Both the position numbers and the translations under genes were made by a program. From positions 20,460,001 through 20,524,000 of the forward strand of contig CM114275.1 in NCBI GenBank assembly GCA_050084515.1: 64,000 nucleotides of DNA, in the 5' to 3' direction. The notes under the pieces were generated by a model, which saw nothing but the letters and a program-made list of their open reading frames with translations, was not told the origin of the DNA and did no database searches. Position 1 is the stretch's first letter; every line of letters starts with the position of its first letter. Positions 12,333 to 23,019 of the stretch are shown here, in pieces. Origin of the DNA: Blasia pusilla. Lineage: Eukaryota; Marchantiophyta; Marchantiopsida; Blasiales.

Positions 12333-13358
12333 TAATCTCATCCGACGCTGCTCAGCCACTCCCAAGTTGAAGACCCATGTCAAGCAGTTCATGTCCATCG
12401 CCTGATCCAAGACATGGCGTCGTGATGCCTCTGACACTCACGGTACTGCCGTCACTCTTGTGGGAAATCCCATCACCCGCTCTCTCTCGTCGGCGTTGGG
12501 CTCCACCAACCTCTGAATCTGGTCATCCCAAACCAATCCAGGACCCGCCTCCTTGTATGCATAGGAAGCGAGAAAACTCACAAACATGGCAAAGGTTTCC
12601 CGCGGCCGGCCTACCCTGTTGATCATAATCAACGTCGGTCGATCATCGCGCCTCATTTCTTGTGATCGACGACCCGGATCCAGAATGGAATTCACTAACA
12701 AGTGGAAGGGACACTCCACTCTCGCATAAGCCCTCCGTAATACCTCATGTGGTACCAAGTTGGTCCATCCGCTACCTCGTCCAACACTCGATTGGCCCTG
12801 ACACGGCCAACCAGCAATGACCTAGTCTATGGTCCCTACCCGCTCCAAGTCTTGCGCCCCCAACAATGAAATGCCCCTCGGTAGGGAACTATGGTAATCG
12901 TGAATGGCAGACGCAGACAACAAGTCGGGAAAACGGAGTCATAACAGCGCCACATGGTGAAGTGAAGCGCGCCTCGCAATATCATCAATCTCCACATACA
13001 AGTACTGTTGCACGCGCACTCCAGCATGCAAAACATGAGGTAACCCAGTGCTGATCCCTCCAAAGAGATCCAACACCCGAATATCCTTCTCTGGGATGCA
13101 CCACACAATCGGGGTGGTATCCAAAGGGGTCATAGCAGCACTCATGCCTACCTGGGGTTCCTGTGACCCGTCACACTCTAGTGCAAATGTCTTGCTCCAC
13201 ACGGTCTGCACATGCTCTGTGGCTAAGCGTCGAAGCTCCTCGGTCGAGCCCCAAATCGGCACCTCTCCTCCACGGACTAATGCGGCTACTATGACACTCA
13301 TGTGCATAAAAATTTCAGGAACAAGAGTATCCTCTGCATGGACATCTCCCTCAATCAA
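12333..13358 (-). pseudogene. DNA (cytosine-5) methyltransferase domain within the gypsy polyprotein, DNMT3-like
   Basis: C5 methyltransferases add methyl groups to cytosine. In one frame are: motif I (IRVLDLFGGISTGL, about 13079-13038), where AdoMet binds; an acidic motif II-like YLYVEIDDIARR; motif IV VIAGWPCQGQS with the catalytic Cys at 12803-12801; a conserved segment near the target-recognition end (NADERERVMGFPT); and motif X (ASRRHVLDQAMD, just after 12437). The order I, IV, X is not permuted, which excludes plant DRM enzymes, and the motif I and IV context resembles DNMT3. Three in-frame stops (12941-12939, 12824-12822, 12440-12438) break it. Motif IV is followed within about 10 residues by WTNLVP, so motif VI (ENV) and motif VIII are missing by internal deletion. 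It lies in the same frame as the protease and the RT core. Dead copy. Confidence 0.87.
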
Positions 13359-13478
13359 ATCACTAGGCCAAGTGATGGCACTGCTAAATGCTGCTCAGGT
13401 CGCCATCTCTCCTAGCCGTCGCTCAAACACTGTACCTATGAATCAAACGGGTAAGGAGCTAAGGCGCCCATTACCTGA

Positions 13479-13976
13479 CTACCATCCTGGTCTATAGGAT
13501 GCTGACTCCCTGTAATCCAGGGAAAACCCCATCGGGTATAAGACTGCTCCACCAACCAAGACCTCGTAGGACTCTGCATCAATCACTATCCCCTTGGCTC
13601 GCACCACGAACTCATCTGTAGGATGTCCCGGGCGAATCCTCACCATGACCTCTCGTCGGGTGATATATTTTGTGGTACTTGCTCCACCCAAGGATGTCTG
13701 TATCTGAAATGGACAACGCTCCACATCGGCTCTCATCAAGCCCAATCCTCTAAATGACGCTTTCCCCAACATCAGGGGTTGCGCTCCTGAATCCAACAAG
13801 ACGTGATGCGGACTAAAAGCTCTACCTCCGGGACTCACCAACTGGAAGACCTCTCCCCGGTTATCCAGCAACACAACACCAGGAGAAACCATGGCACGCT
13901 CTATCGCGGGTCTAGCGGGCATCTCCGCCATCCTAGCGACCGCGACTGCCATGAATCGGCGTGGGCGGCCCGACAT
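13479..13976 (-). pseudogene. Retropepsin-like aspartic protease
   Basis: This domain processes the retrotransposon polyprotein. The catalytic signature LLDSGAQPLMLG lies at about residues 60-71 (DSG, Asp at 13793-13791), followed by a second strand pair and a late hydrophobic-hydrophobic-Gly motif (YEVLVGGAVLYPMGF), as in Ty3/gypsy proteases. It ends at a stop. The same frame then runs through two further stops into the methyltransferase, so the two domains were probably one protein. The region upstream (about 14176-13977) reads as related polyprotein in a shifted frame (RLEVIAEEVMDLP), which indicates a frameshift. Confidence 0.85.
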
Positions 13977-14199
13977 CCGCTCCGCCAGGGCAGGTCCATC
14001 ACCTCCTCTGCAATCACCTCTAAACGTGATGCAAGAACTCCAACTCCACGCTCATACAGTGTAGCGGCCAGCCAAAAAACCTCGGCGGGCTTACCTCCCA
14101 ACGTCACAACATCGGAACCAGAAAATAAAAGAGCGCGGTACACAACAGTGGCCGCCCCCAACAACATGCTCGTCACATGCCCCTCCTGAGCATCAGCAA

Positions 14200-15003
14200 T
14201 AGTAGTCTTCGCACTCTATCGGGCGCATACATATCGCTATACAATATACATTGCTGGTCACATCTACACCACACAACACCGATCTTCCCCACACACGGGT
14301 CGATCCACACATGTACAAAAATCAACTCATAGATATACATGGAGATCACACAACCAGAAAATAGTGGAGTCTGACTCATTATGGTGGCCACCTCCAACAC
14401 TATGGTCGACATTGACTCCACTCAAGCCGGCATAGGAGTTGTCACTCCAACTCCTTGTGACGTCGACGTAGGTGTCTGAGCTGTAGGCACCATCGATGGT
14501 GTGTGTAGTGCCTCCGACAATGTGAATGACTATGGAACCCTTGCCTAGCGTCCATCGGTCCCCTCCGATGGGTCAATCTCAACTCCACCTCTCGTTGGCT
14601 CGGTGCCTCTCGTAGCACCCCGAGTCACCACTGAAGTCGCCTCAAACTAAGCTGCACTACACATAAACCCCATACTGGCAAGATCCTCACCCGGGTCAGG
14701 GTAAGAGGTAGAAGCTGGAGCCACACTAGTTACTCGCGGCTCCGTGCCTTCCCCGAGCTGCATCATCGTCATGCCTCGATAGCCCATGTCGTCCATCTCC
14801 ATCCAAGTGATATTGTCTCAGTCTGCGATCTCGTCACCATACCTAATGTCTAGTAATGACGATCTAGCCACAGATGGATGTCGAGGTAGCTCCTCACTGG
14901 TAACCCCTCGGTATCTCATTCCACTCCGTGTCACACCATTACTACTGCTCGCACTACCCCCACTCTTCCAAACCCTGGAAGAACGCCGTGATGATAACCT
15001 TGT
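14200..15003 (-). pseudogene. Gag-like N-terminal region of the retrotransposon
   Basis: A minus-strand frame from about 15003 reads as a low-complexity, Ser/Thr/Pro/Arg-rich protein (for example SGMRYRGVTSEELPRHPSV and TSVVTRGATRGTEPTRGG), interrupted by only a few in-frame stops. Position and composition suit the start of a gag polyprotein. No zinc knuckle was seen. Part of it is duplicated: 14421-14340 and 14176-14100 share GTTGG-GG-GGCCAC and ATTTTCTGGTT, with the third repeat-module relative (14215-14345) between them. Confidence 0.5.
14215..14345 (-). repeat. Diverged third relative of the direct repeat module
   Basis: The minus strand here carries GCAATGTATATTGTATAGCG then TATGTATGCGCCCGA, matching the end of the modules at 8676-8801 and 7862-8155, and an ATGAGTT-containing start similar to theirs. 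Spacing differs. It interrupts the duplicated gag-like segment. The similarity is clear by eye over about 40 bases and weaker elsewhere. Confidence 0.45.
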
Positions 15004-15020
15004 CTGACCCGCTCAAGCAC

Positions 15021-15329
15021 TCAGACTCACCGAGAGTCTCCCACACTCCTCACTAGCTCACCTATGCTAACGTCAATCCCGTGATGACACACCCCGCCTC
15101 ACGCACACTCAACACTCGGGATCACCATGAGCCTCCCAACTGACTCACCTAATGTAGCAACACTCTCGAATCATACATGCAGGTACTCAACAAAGGACAT
15201 GGATCCAGTGAAATATCCTCTTAGATATAGGAAAAGAAACAAAAAAATGCCAATCTCAATGGTTAGCTTTGCGTCAAGGGACACACCATTCCTATCATTG
15301 AGAAATTGCTCTCGACAATGTGAAGCATA
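15021..15329. other. Junction stretch between retrotransposon and unrecognised gene
   Basis: Up to about 15170 the composition still resembles the retrotransposon (GC-balanced, short degenerate frames). Beyond that it resembles host sequence. A 5' LTR was looked for here and none was found. Confidence 0.4.
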
Positions 15330-15841
15330 CTAGATGTAAACACTACCGTTATGAATGATATCGTACGACTGCTTTCTTTGCAAAGGCACAAAGTACTGTC
15401 TATCTTGGAGGAAATTCAGTTCTGAGGTGTAGGGGTCGGCTGCCATATTGTGAATCAGCTGCCCTTTTTCTTGGGGTGCCTTAAGAATAGCGTCTACTGA
15501 TGAAGATGGCAGAATTACTAGACCACATGTAAGGCTGGGTAACTCAATCAATGGCATGTACTAAGAGTAAAGCTCATTAATATGAAGATTTACCAATAAA
15601 ACGCTTCTCACCTGTCTGCACAAGTAATTTGGATCCATGGGCAAGGATGCATGTACGTCCCAACCAGCAAGAGGACATTGTATTAATGAGTCCATGGAAA
15701 GAAATCCACGATGAAAGCCATTATACTTTGCCTCGATTCCCACTCGTGTATCGACAAGTGATAGGAGTTGTAGATGAAGGGGATTAACTGCCAATATATC
15801 CCTCATGTACGACGGGGTCATATAAACGTTGTGGGCCGTCT
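15330..15841 (-). CDS. Unrecognised gene, two exons (last ones)
   Basis: Two exon-like frames join well. The upstream one ends ...DPNYLCRQ at a GTGAGA donor (about 15610). The downstream one starts after CTTAG (about 15560) with YMPLIELPSL and ends at a stop at 15330. Upstream of the first, an in-frame TAG lies immediately before ACGGCCCAC, which would serve as an acceptor (TCTAG), so this is probably the 3' end of a longer gene; ATG at 15821 is a possible start instead. The joined protein is about 155 residues, globular in composition, with no signal peptide or membrane span. No family was recognised. Confidence 0.4.
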
Positions 15842-17953
15842 AGACACCAACAGTTTTGCAATGATGGCATAGGTAAAATTTTCTATGAGACGGAATAATA
15901 TATTGTTGCATGTAACCATTGCACAACGCATAAGGTGGATAAATGTCTATTGTTAAAGTTGCCATCCTCAACTGACTAGTATTGTCTAAAATTGCTCCAC
16001 AAAACCCTCAACATTTCATTTTTCTTAAGAGGGATTCACACTGTTTATTCTATATTGCATGTAGTTGATCTATGGACGACCACACTCTTCTTAGAGGCTT
16101 ATGTTGGAGTCTGTTTTTGTTTTCTATTCTTGTCCTAGTGGCTACCCTACACAATTTCAACCTGGAGGATCTCACACACCTCTTATTACTTATGCCTTGT
16201 TGTTCCCTACCAGTCACCATGGTGTACTCTGTTGCAACTAGATCTTAAATAGAGCCTCAGTAATAACCAAGCATGGATACCGGATAGGCGTTTGGGTTCC
16301 AAGATAGTAAGGGAATGCTCCCTACTTCGGGCCAGCCATTCCTAAGGCTAAGTGGTTGGTCTAATACTTGAGCTCCTTTGCAAATTCAGTTCATACACAT
16401 AGGAAAGTTGGAATGCGGTATGCAGAAGGGTGTGCCTAGCCAAAAGGATGTTTCAAGTGGGGACGGCAGCTCACAACAAAATATATAGTTGAGAGGGCAG
16501 TGGCACAAGTGCAGAAAATGCTTATGGCCGGGAATGTGGTATGTGGGCCATAGGCGAACAGTACATGCTCAGACACAACACTGTTTAAAGGATCAGTAAC
16601 CTTGCTTAATAGGTTTGTTTTAGACAGGAACAAATGTAGCAAAGTGTGATCTGAAATGTGTAGTTGTCATGGCTAGGCTTTAGGCCAAAGTAGGTGATTT
16701 CTGGAAATTGGTTGTTGTCTGAGCAGTGGGCTTGCAGGGGACCGAGGCAGAGTGGATAACACCAACCAAGAATGTAGTACAAATTGAGGCCACAAACCAA
16801 GATATAGCCTCCCAATATGTGGACATGTGAAATCGGCTCATCAGGTTCAGATTCACAGATATTCAGCAGGTTGTAGTGTAGATAGAGCTGCTCATAAGGT
16901 TGAGGATTGACAAAGTTTAGTTTCACCAACAGTAAGTTTAGGTTTTGTAAAGTCAAATTCACTAAACCCAGTACATGAAGAGACCAGCTTACCTTGGATA
17001 GGTTACATGTGATTGAGCAACTTCTCACCAGGTTGTAATGGATCACCTCCGTAAAGCAATCCATAATTCAAATTGTATGAAAACTATTTTTCGTATGATA
17101 GAGTGTGGAGCCATACCTGATGCGTCGAACTATTGCCTTTCATATGAGCTCACAGCTACAAAAATGATGCAAAATATAAGTTAGAAGCGGAATGTCCAAC
17201 TTCAGCAAAACAAAGTGAAGACATCCGTAACTCACCTACGGAAGTACTAAATTAATTACAGGCTGCAGCTTGCAAATCAGAATAGAGAATAAGAGAGATT
17301 AAGGTTGATCTCAAGGCTGATTTTCCAAAGCCTGTAAGCCCTATATTCACTCCTCTATTTTGTGGTATGACTCCTCCTCTCTCTTTCTCCAACTATTTAG
17401 GTGAAGTGGCAGCAAAAAATGTTGCTAGATCTATTATCTTGACGTATTTTGGTGTATTTCTGCCAATTTCCCTCTTGGCCTCAGCTGATTTCTTGGTAGC
17501 TTCATTGTTCAAACTGGTGATGTTGAAGTTTTTTTAATTGTGTGGTTTATGGGGGGCCAAAAGTGCAACAGGATCTGATGGCAAACAAGCCAATGTTAAA
17601 GGTGAACTGCCCAGGATTGGAAAGTTTGATGTTGAAAAGCGTCATGAAGCATACATCGTCAACAAATTGTTAAGATTTCTAAAGTAGGTCTACCACAAGC
17701 TACTCAGAAAAAACGTTTTTCCATTTTTTGAGCTTTTCACTCATGCGGACTCATTAATTTGTTCAGTCTTGCCACACAAGGACAAACCTATTGTGGGAAT
17801 GGTGAACCCCAAAAGGAGATTGTAGACTGCTGCAGGCCTGCATAAGCCATGAATAGAGCTATTATTGATTGGAAGCTTTGCGGGTAGGGTACATAGTTAT
17901 CCTACAAGAGAAACTTCTCTGTAGTACATTTGAAGATGGAGTTTATGCATGCA
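15842..17953. other. Non-coding or degenerate stretch
   Basis: No supported gene. A 152-residue open frame at 17064-16606 (minus) is Leu/Tyr/Cys-rich with no recognisable family and probably arises by chance. Around 17400-17700 (plus) short frames with protein-like composition (IILTYFGVFLPISLLASADF; KFDVEKRHEAYIVNKLLRFL) may be worn exons, but no splice model links them. Confidence 0.35.
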
Positions 17954-18505
17954 CATTTGATGACTAGGATATCAGTAATAGTTTTATGAAAGATAAACCT
18001 CTGTTGCTCTGCCTGTGCTCCCGAAAATAGGGAACATGGATTGTGTTGCACATCTAAACACACCAACAACATCACACAAGGCTAGGCAAAAATGCAGACG
18101 AAAATAAAGCAGTAATATGTACAGTTATGAAATGCATAGAGCATAGTTGGGGTAAGGGTCAGTTATGCTACGTGCTCGCAACCACATTGTGGTTGAGATC
18201 TTTCAACTTACCCACGTATCGCCTGAAAACATTTTATGACTAGGATATCAGTAACAGTTTTATGAAAGATAAACCTCTGTTACTCTGCCTGTGCTCCCGA
18301 AAATAGAGAACATGGATTGTGCTTTGCATTTGAACACGCCAACACTAGGACACAAGGCTAGGCAAAAAGGGTGACGAAAATATAGCATAAATAGGTACGG
18401 TTATGAAGTGCATAGAGCATAGCTGGGGTAAGGGTCAGTTAAATTGCGTGCTCGCAACCACATTGTGCTTGGGATCTTTCAACTTACTCATCTATCACCT
18501 AAAAT
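17954..18505. repeat. 276-bp tandem duplication, two copies
   Basis: Unit 1 at about 17954-18229 and unit 2 at about 18230-18505, head to tail. Both carry TGACTAGGATATCAGTAA, GATAAACCTCTGTT, CTGTGCTCCCGAAAATAG, AAGGCTAGGCAAAAA, GCATAGAGCATAG and GTGCTCGCAACCACATTGTG in the same order. Divergence is visibly modest, so the duplication is fairly recent. No coding content. Confidence 0.9.
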
Positions 18506-20469
18506 GAACTGACAGATTCAAATTGCAAAGTATGAATGAACATAAAGCACAAAGGAGAATTAGGGAAGCCCAACGGTACACATGCGATGAACTTCATCGT
18601 AACGTGAATACACATGAGTTACAGTGCAATCAAATGATAGGAAGAAAGATGTCTATGAAAGAGCAATAGGTTATGCTGAAGGTTTTGTAATCGCAGTCTA
18701 ATCCCTACGAAAGTACTGCATGAGACTTACAATACCATCATCGAAATGGAGCACAATGGTCACGGCACTGAATCGAGAAATTGTCATATACACATGTCGA
18801 GAATTAAAAAGTAAACCAAGTGAAGATAGCACCGCACTGTCGAGATCACCGCAGTGCGAGAGCACAATCTATCTTAGTGGAAAAATCCACCAAGCGCCCA
18901 AGCCAATGCAAAAGTTGTTAGATATCTGTGGAGAACGCCAATTCTCGGAACAATGAAAGTGGGCGATGCAGTGCGTACAGTTGAGTGAATCTAAACAGGG
19001 ATGGTCGTCGTCAAGGACTACTTAAAACCTTGTAAGAATCTAAATGAGAAGAGGTGGTACCAACCTTGTGAGGCGCAAATAGAGATGGAAAAAGAATCAC
19101 AATTTCATGCGTGGGCATAAAGACAATAAAGGCTGATTCCTAGAATCGGTTGGGCATAGCAAACATAGGTGGCAGGTTAAGCATGCGGACTGCTGTAGGT
19201 CGTGCCCCCATCACCTCGAAGCAATTATGGGCATGACGTGAAATTTAAGCACTCGCATGTAGGCCTGCAACACGCTCATTTTTTCTTTCTACAAAGTCGA
19301 GTTGTGGCGACGATAACAAAAGCGCCAGGTTGACTACCAATTCTCAAGTAGGGTGTGCTCGTAGCACTTTCGTTTCGTTTGGTCCCTATACAATTTCATG
19401 AATCCCTACATCTTAGTAGAAAGAAAGAAAGAAAAACGTGCTCGTCGCCATGTATACCAGATTTGCAACGGATTAAGGTAATGTCATGAATTCAATAGCC
19501 CAACTGATATTAACACGAACCTGAAAGGAGCGAAGTTACGAAGAAATCTCCAGCATCTAAAATAAGGCTCAAAGACAACATAGGAGATGAGTTTTGAAAG
19601 TAGCAATAAGGCACGAACCCGCAACTTAGAATGGAAAGAAACTACCTGTTAGTCGCTGCCGACCTAAAACTACATTGAACTTCGCATGCCTCAAATCCAT
19701 CAAAACCTTACCACCAGAACACACCCCACACAGATGTGTCGAAACTCACAGAGTTTCCTCTCCCGTGCGTGAAGGATCCATTGTCCCGAATCCCTAAAGC
19801 CAAGAAACTTGTGTGGGCCTAACGGACGCATAGGATACGCCCAGACACAAAAATATCGACGTGGCTAACCGGTGGCGTTCTACACCCAGTGACGACGTGC
19901 CCTCGCGCCATGCCAGAACGACTTGCAAAGGCCTATAGTAGGGGCCGTAAATATGATTATTGATTTAACTCATCCACAAAATGCCGTTTCAAATCGTTTT
20001 GAACCCGAGTTTTGGGTTTGGAGAAGCACGGCTTGGGTTGAAGTAATAACGGGGAGAAAAAATGTAACATTGCGTTTACACTAATAACAGGGAAGTGACA
20101 TGGCGTGGCATTGCATAGAGAGTACTAAAACGCGCCCGGGCCCGGCCCGGGCCCGGACCCGGAGAACATAAGTTATGAGGCACTAAAACGGAGAATAACA
20201 CTATGTGGAAAGAATTAATATGGAGTGAGTTAAAATGTTTTTATTAGGGTCACATTTTTATTCCCATCCAACGGTTGAAAAGTCATTTGCAAAAGAACTC
20301 TCATTTTGCAACCTCTGCAATCCGAATCGACTCCCCCAAAATGCCATCGAAAGTATACGTGTCAACAAGAGACAGAAGCAATTATTACGGCCTAGAAGTA
20401 GGGGCTATAATGACGATATTGGTTGAAAGATCGTAGCATCTTGTTCGTTGAGAGGATCAAGTGTTAGGA
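18506..20469. other. Non-coding stretch
   Basis: No gene supported. A 78-residue frame at 18720-18956 (plus) lacks any recognised motif. A GC-only run lies at 20131-20162. Confidence 0.4.
20131..20162. repeat. GC-only internally repetitive run
   Basis: A 32-base run made of CCCGGGCCCGG-type repeats that is largely self-complementary. It is sharply out of line with the AT-rich surroundings and could fold into a stable hairpin. Confidence 0.7.
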
Positions 20470-20517
20470 GGAGAGGTGTTTGAAAATCAGGATGGTATTG
20501 TCCCATAATAATATAGA
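20470..20517 (-). mobile_element. Helitron-like 5' terminus, second copy
   Basis: On the minus strand it starts TCTATATTATTATGGGACAA and continues to a TTTTCAAACACCTCT motif equivalent to the one at 435-502. Only the end is recognisable; the body, running left, is not defined. Confidence 0.35.
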
Positions 20518-23019
20518 TTTATCTTCTATTGAAATCATCAATATATCCTTCATCTACTCATTTCTATGTTTAGAATATAGTCCCAAGGCAACTTCCATTT
20601 TCATGTATAAAATATATAAATTGATGTTATATGAATATGTCTGAGTTCCGTTCAACCATTCCAACTTCGTTTGGATAAAGGCAGAGCCTTGCTCCGTTTC
20701 AATTTTCCCTCTCCTATGGGACGATGTTGTTTGTACGAATGGTGAGGTGCATCTTCATTTAAGGAGCCATATTCACAAAGAGAGTCGTATGGAAGTTTGA
20801 AATTTTTTTAAAATTGGAAGAAGTAAGCACACATGAAAGCCTTTGTAAAATACATAGCAAGATGAGGTGGTGTCACGATGGAGGAGTTTCTCCTCCGTTA
20901 AAAGTATAGATGTAGATATTAGTTAGTGCCCAAGTTATGCAAAGGATGATGGATAATTTAAAATTGCTTATGATTATTATATAATGGAATGCTTTAATCT
21001 TTTAATTCAATTTTGAACTCTCTTATTGATCGAGGGATAGAGCAATCCTGAAGACGAGTAGTGAAAATAGGGGGGGAGTGTGAAAATTGAAAGAGCACTC
21101 TCCAATAACAATCATTTTCATAATCATATTTTTCAAAAAGGTCTCATCCAAGAACGTGGATACATAGTGTATGAAGTCAATTAGGACACCAAGAACTGGA
21201 ATCCCTTTGGTACAACTATTAAAATCCATAGCATGTGGGGTGAATGGTGAGAGAAGACATGAGAGAGACCATACATGAGAACACTTATTTGGTTGGACTT
21301 GAATATTCAAAATAGAGAGTTGCTCCATAAATTTGGTATATGTAGGAACTGTTTCAAAAGGAGGCCCTTTGATGTGAGTATTATTAGTAATATTAGGGAA
21401 AAGACAAGATAGAATACTCATTCTCGAAGAGAAAGAAAAATTTCAATGGAAAAAAGTTTGCCCTCAATGAGATCACCTTCACACATCCCATACGTTGATT
21501 TCATAATATTGTATTTTTTGGAGTTGCTACCTTGTTTGCTACCTTGAAGTTGTATATCAACAACTTCAAGGTAGCAAACAAATGTAATGAAACTTGCTTG
21601 TTGTCCCCTTGCAAAGTGTGATATCTCGAATATGATCGCACGAGAAATTGAATTGAATGCATTAGCCTTACTCACTTGAATCGCTACTCAATCTAGATGA
21701 TTATCAATAGTGGAGCATATCCCACAAACCATTGCCTTACAACCACTAGGAATGGCCACTCCACATTGATTGAAAAAATAAATGAGCACTAAAGTGGAGA
21801 CCAAAGGACAAGAAGAGGGATCCAATAACCAATTGGAATAATATCCCTACAATAGCATAAGGGTAAACACCAAAAACAATCTTATATATAATCAATAAAC
21901 AATAGCCCCAAGAGTTTAGAGATAGAGTATGACAAGTGACAATATGTGGACCTTCTCTCTTCTTTCATCTATTCCTCCTACACTTAATTTTAATTGTTCA
22001 TAATTCCAAATCATTTCTCCATTGCCACTTACATTTTATTTTATGTTCATTTTCTTTAATTGAGTTCGCATTAGAATATAATAATTAGAGCGTAAAGCTG
22101 GACCCTCTTCATGGCAGACCATGACCTTCACAAGATACCTTATTCAAGTGCTCTTCATCCGTGAATCACATCCTGGTTTTATTTGCTCATACTATATTGC
22201 ATCAATGCATAACAGCATTAGAATCTGTACGTGTTCCTACCTCCAATCCTTTTCTACCATAACAATAGTTGTACTACCTCCCCACCACTCATTATCAGCA
22301 GCACCCCACATTTGGCTCCATATGTTGTTTGGTGACTGATATCACCAAAACAAAATATTTGCATCTGTTTTCAGCTTGCACATTCTTTTGAGATGGGCAG
22401 AATTCCACAGGGCTAACTCCTCGACTAAGAGTAATCTTCTGCCCAGATGGAGTGTAATAATGATGAGAGAAAACATTCACAACTCCAAGTGAGATTGCCC
22501 CCCGATGGAGTTACATTGATTAGAATATTTTGGAATTCAATATTCAGATGACATGTTGCAAACTATTAGCTTCTTTTCCAGCTTGACTTGCTGGCCTCTA
22601 GTCTCGGATGCCTCATTGCTGGACCTCCATACATGAAGAAAATGTAGTCCTACACCAACACTCAGAGTTGCTACACAAGAAGAAAGGATGTTCTTCTCAG
22701 CAATCTAGGCACAATGCAGCAGCTTAGTTTGCTGCCTTAATTGAGATGTACCTGAAGTTAGCTAGACACTAGATTCTCCATGCAGAGACACCCAAAAAAA
22801 TCTCCGCTCAAAATCTCATGGATCTAATGGCAGTAAAACTGTAGGCAGTTCCCAGTCGTTTCTAATCCCATAAGAGGATGACAGTTGGTGGTCAGATTTT
22901 CCCAATTGCTTGGAGAACATTGTGAATTGATACTGATGGGTTTTTTTTAAAACCATCACCTAGCAAAATCTTGACTCTGCCGCTTGGGTACAAGGATAAA
23001 TTGTCAAACAAATTGAGCT
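20518..23019. other. Intergenic AT-rich stretch downstream of DEX1
   Basis: No gene supported. Minus-strand frames of 132 (21421-21023) and 85 residues have no recognised motif and AT-driven composition. A short inverted repeat lies at about 21530-21575 (TACCTTGAAGTTGT against ACAACTTCAAGGTA). The DEX1 3' UTR should lie just left of 23020. Confidence 0.4.

Larger units (their letters stand above)
8676..15020 (-). mobile_element. Ty3/gypsy LTR retrotransposon carrying DNMT and PHD domains, degenerate
   Basis: Minus-strand order: gag-like low-complexity region (about 15003-14200), aspartic protease (13976-13479), DNA cytosine methyltransferase (13358-12333), reverse transcriptase (12021-11208), RNase H (11107-10550), integrase (10233-9311), PHD finger (9122-8988), purine tract and LTR-like module. 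RT before integrase marks Ty3/gypsy. Protease, methyltransferase and the RT core share one reading frame, so they were probably one polyprotein; other parts now lie in shifted frames. No 5' LTR or tRNA primer site was found, so the copy is probably 5' truncated. It has many in-frame stops and frameshifts and is inactive. Confidence 0.9.

Noticed and set aside
12333-13358. Host DRM or CMT gene read through by the retrotransposon
   Set aside because: Motif order is not permuted as in DRM, no chromodomain splits motifs I and IV as in CMT, and the frame is continuous with the protease and RT core.
16606-17064. 152-residue minus-strand open frame as a gene
   Set aside because: Composition is unremarkable, with no recognised domain, no splice partners and no clear start context.
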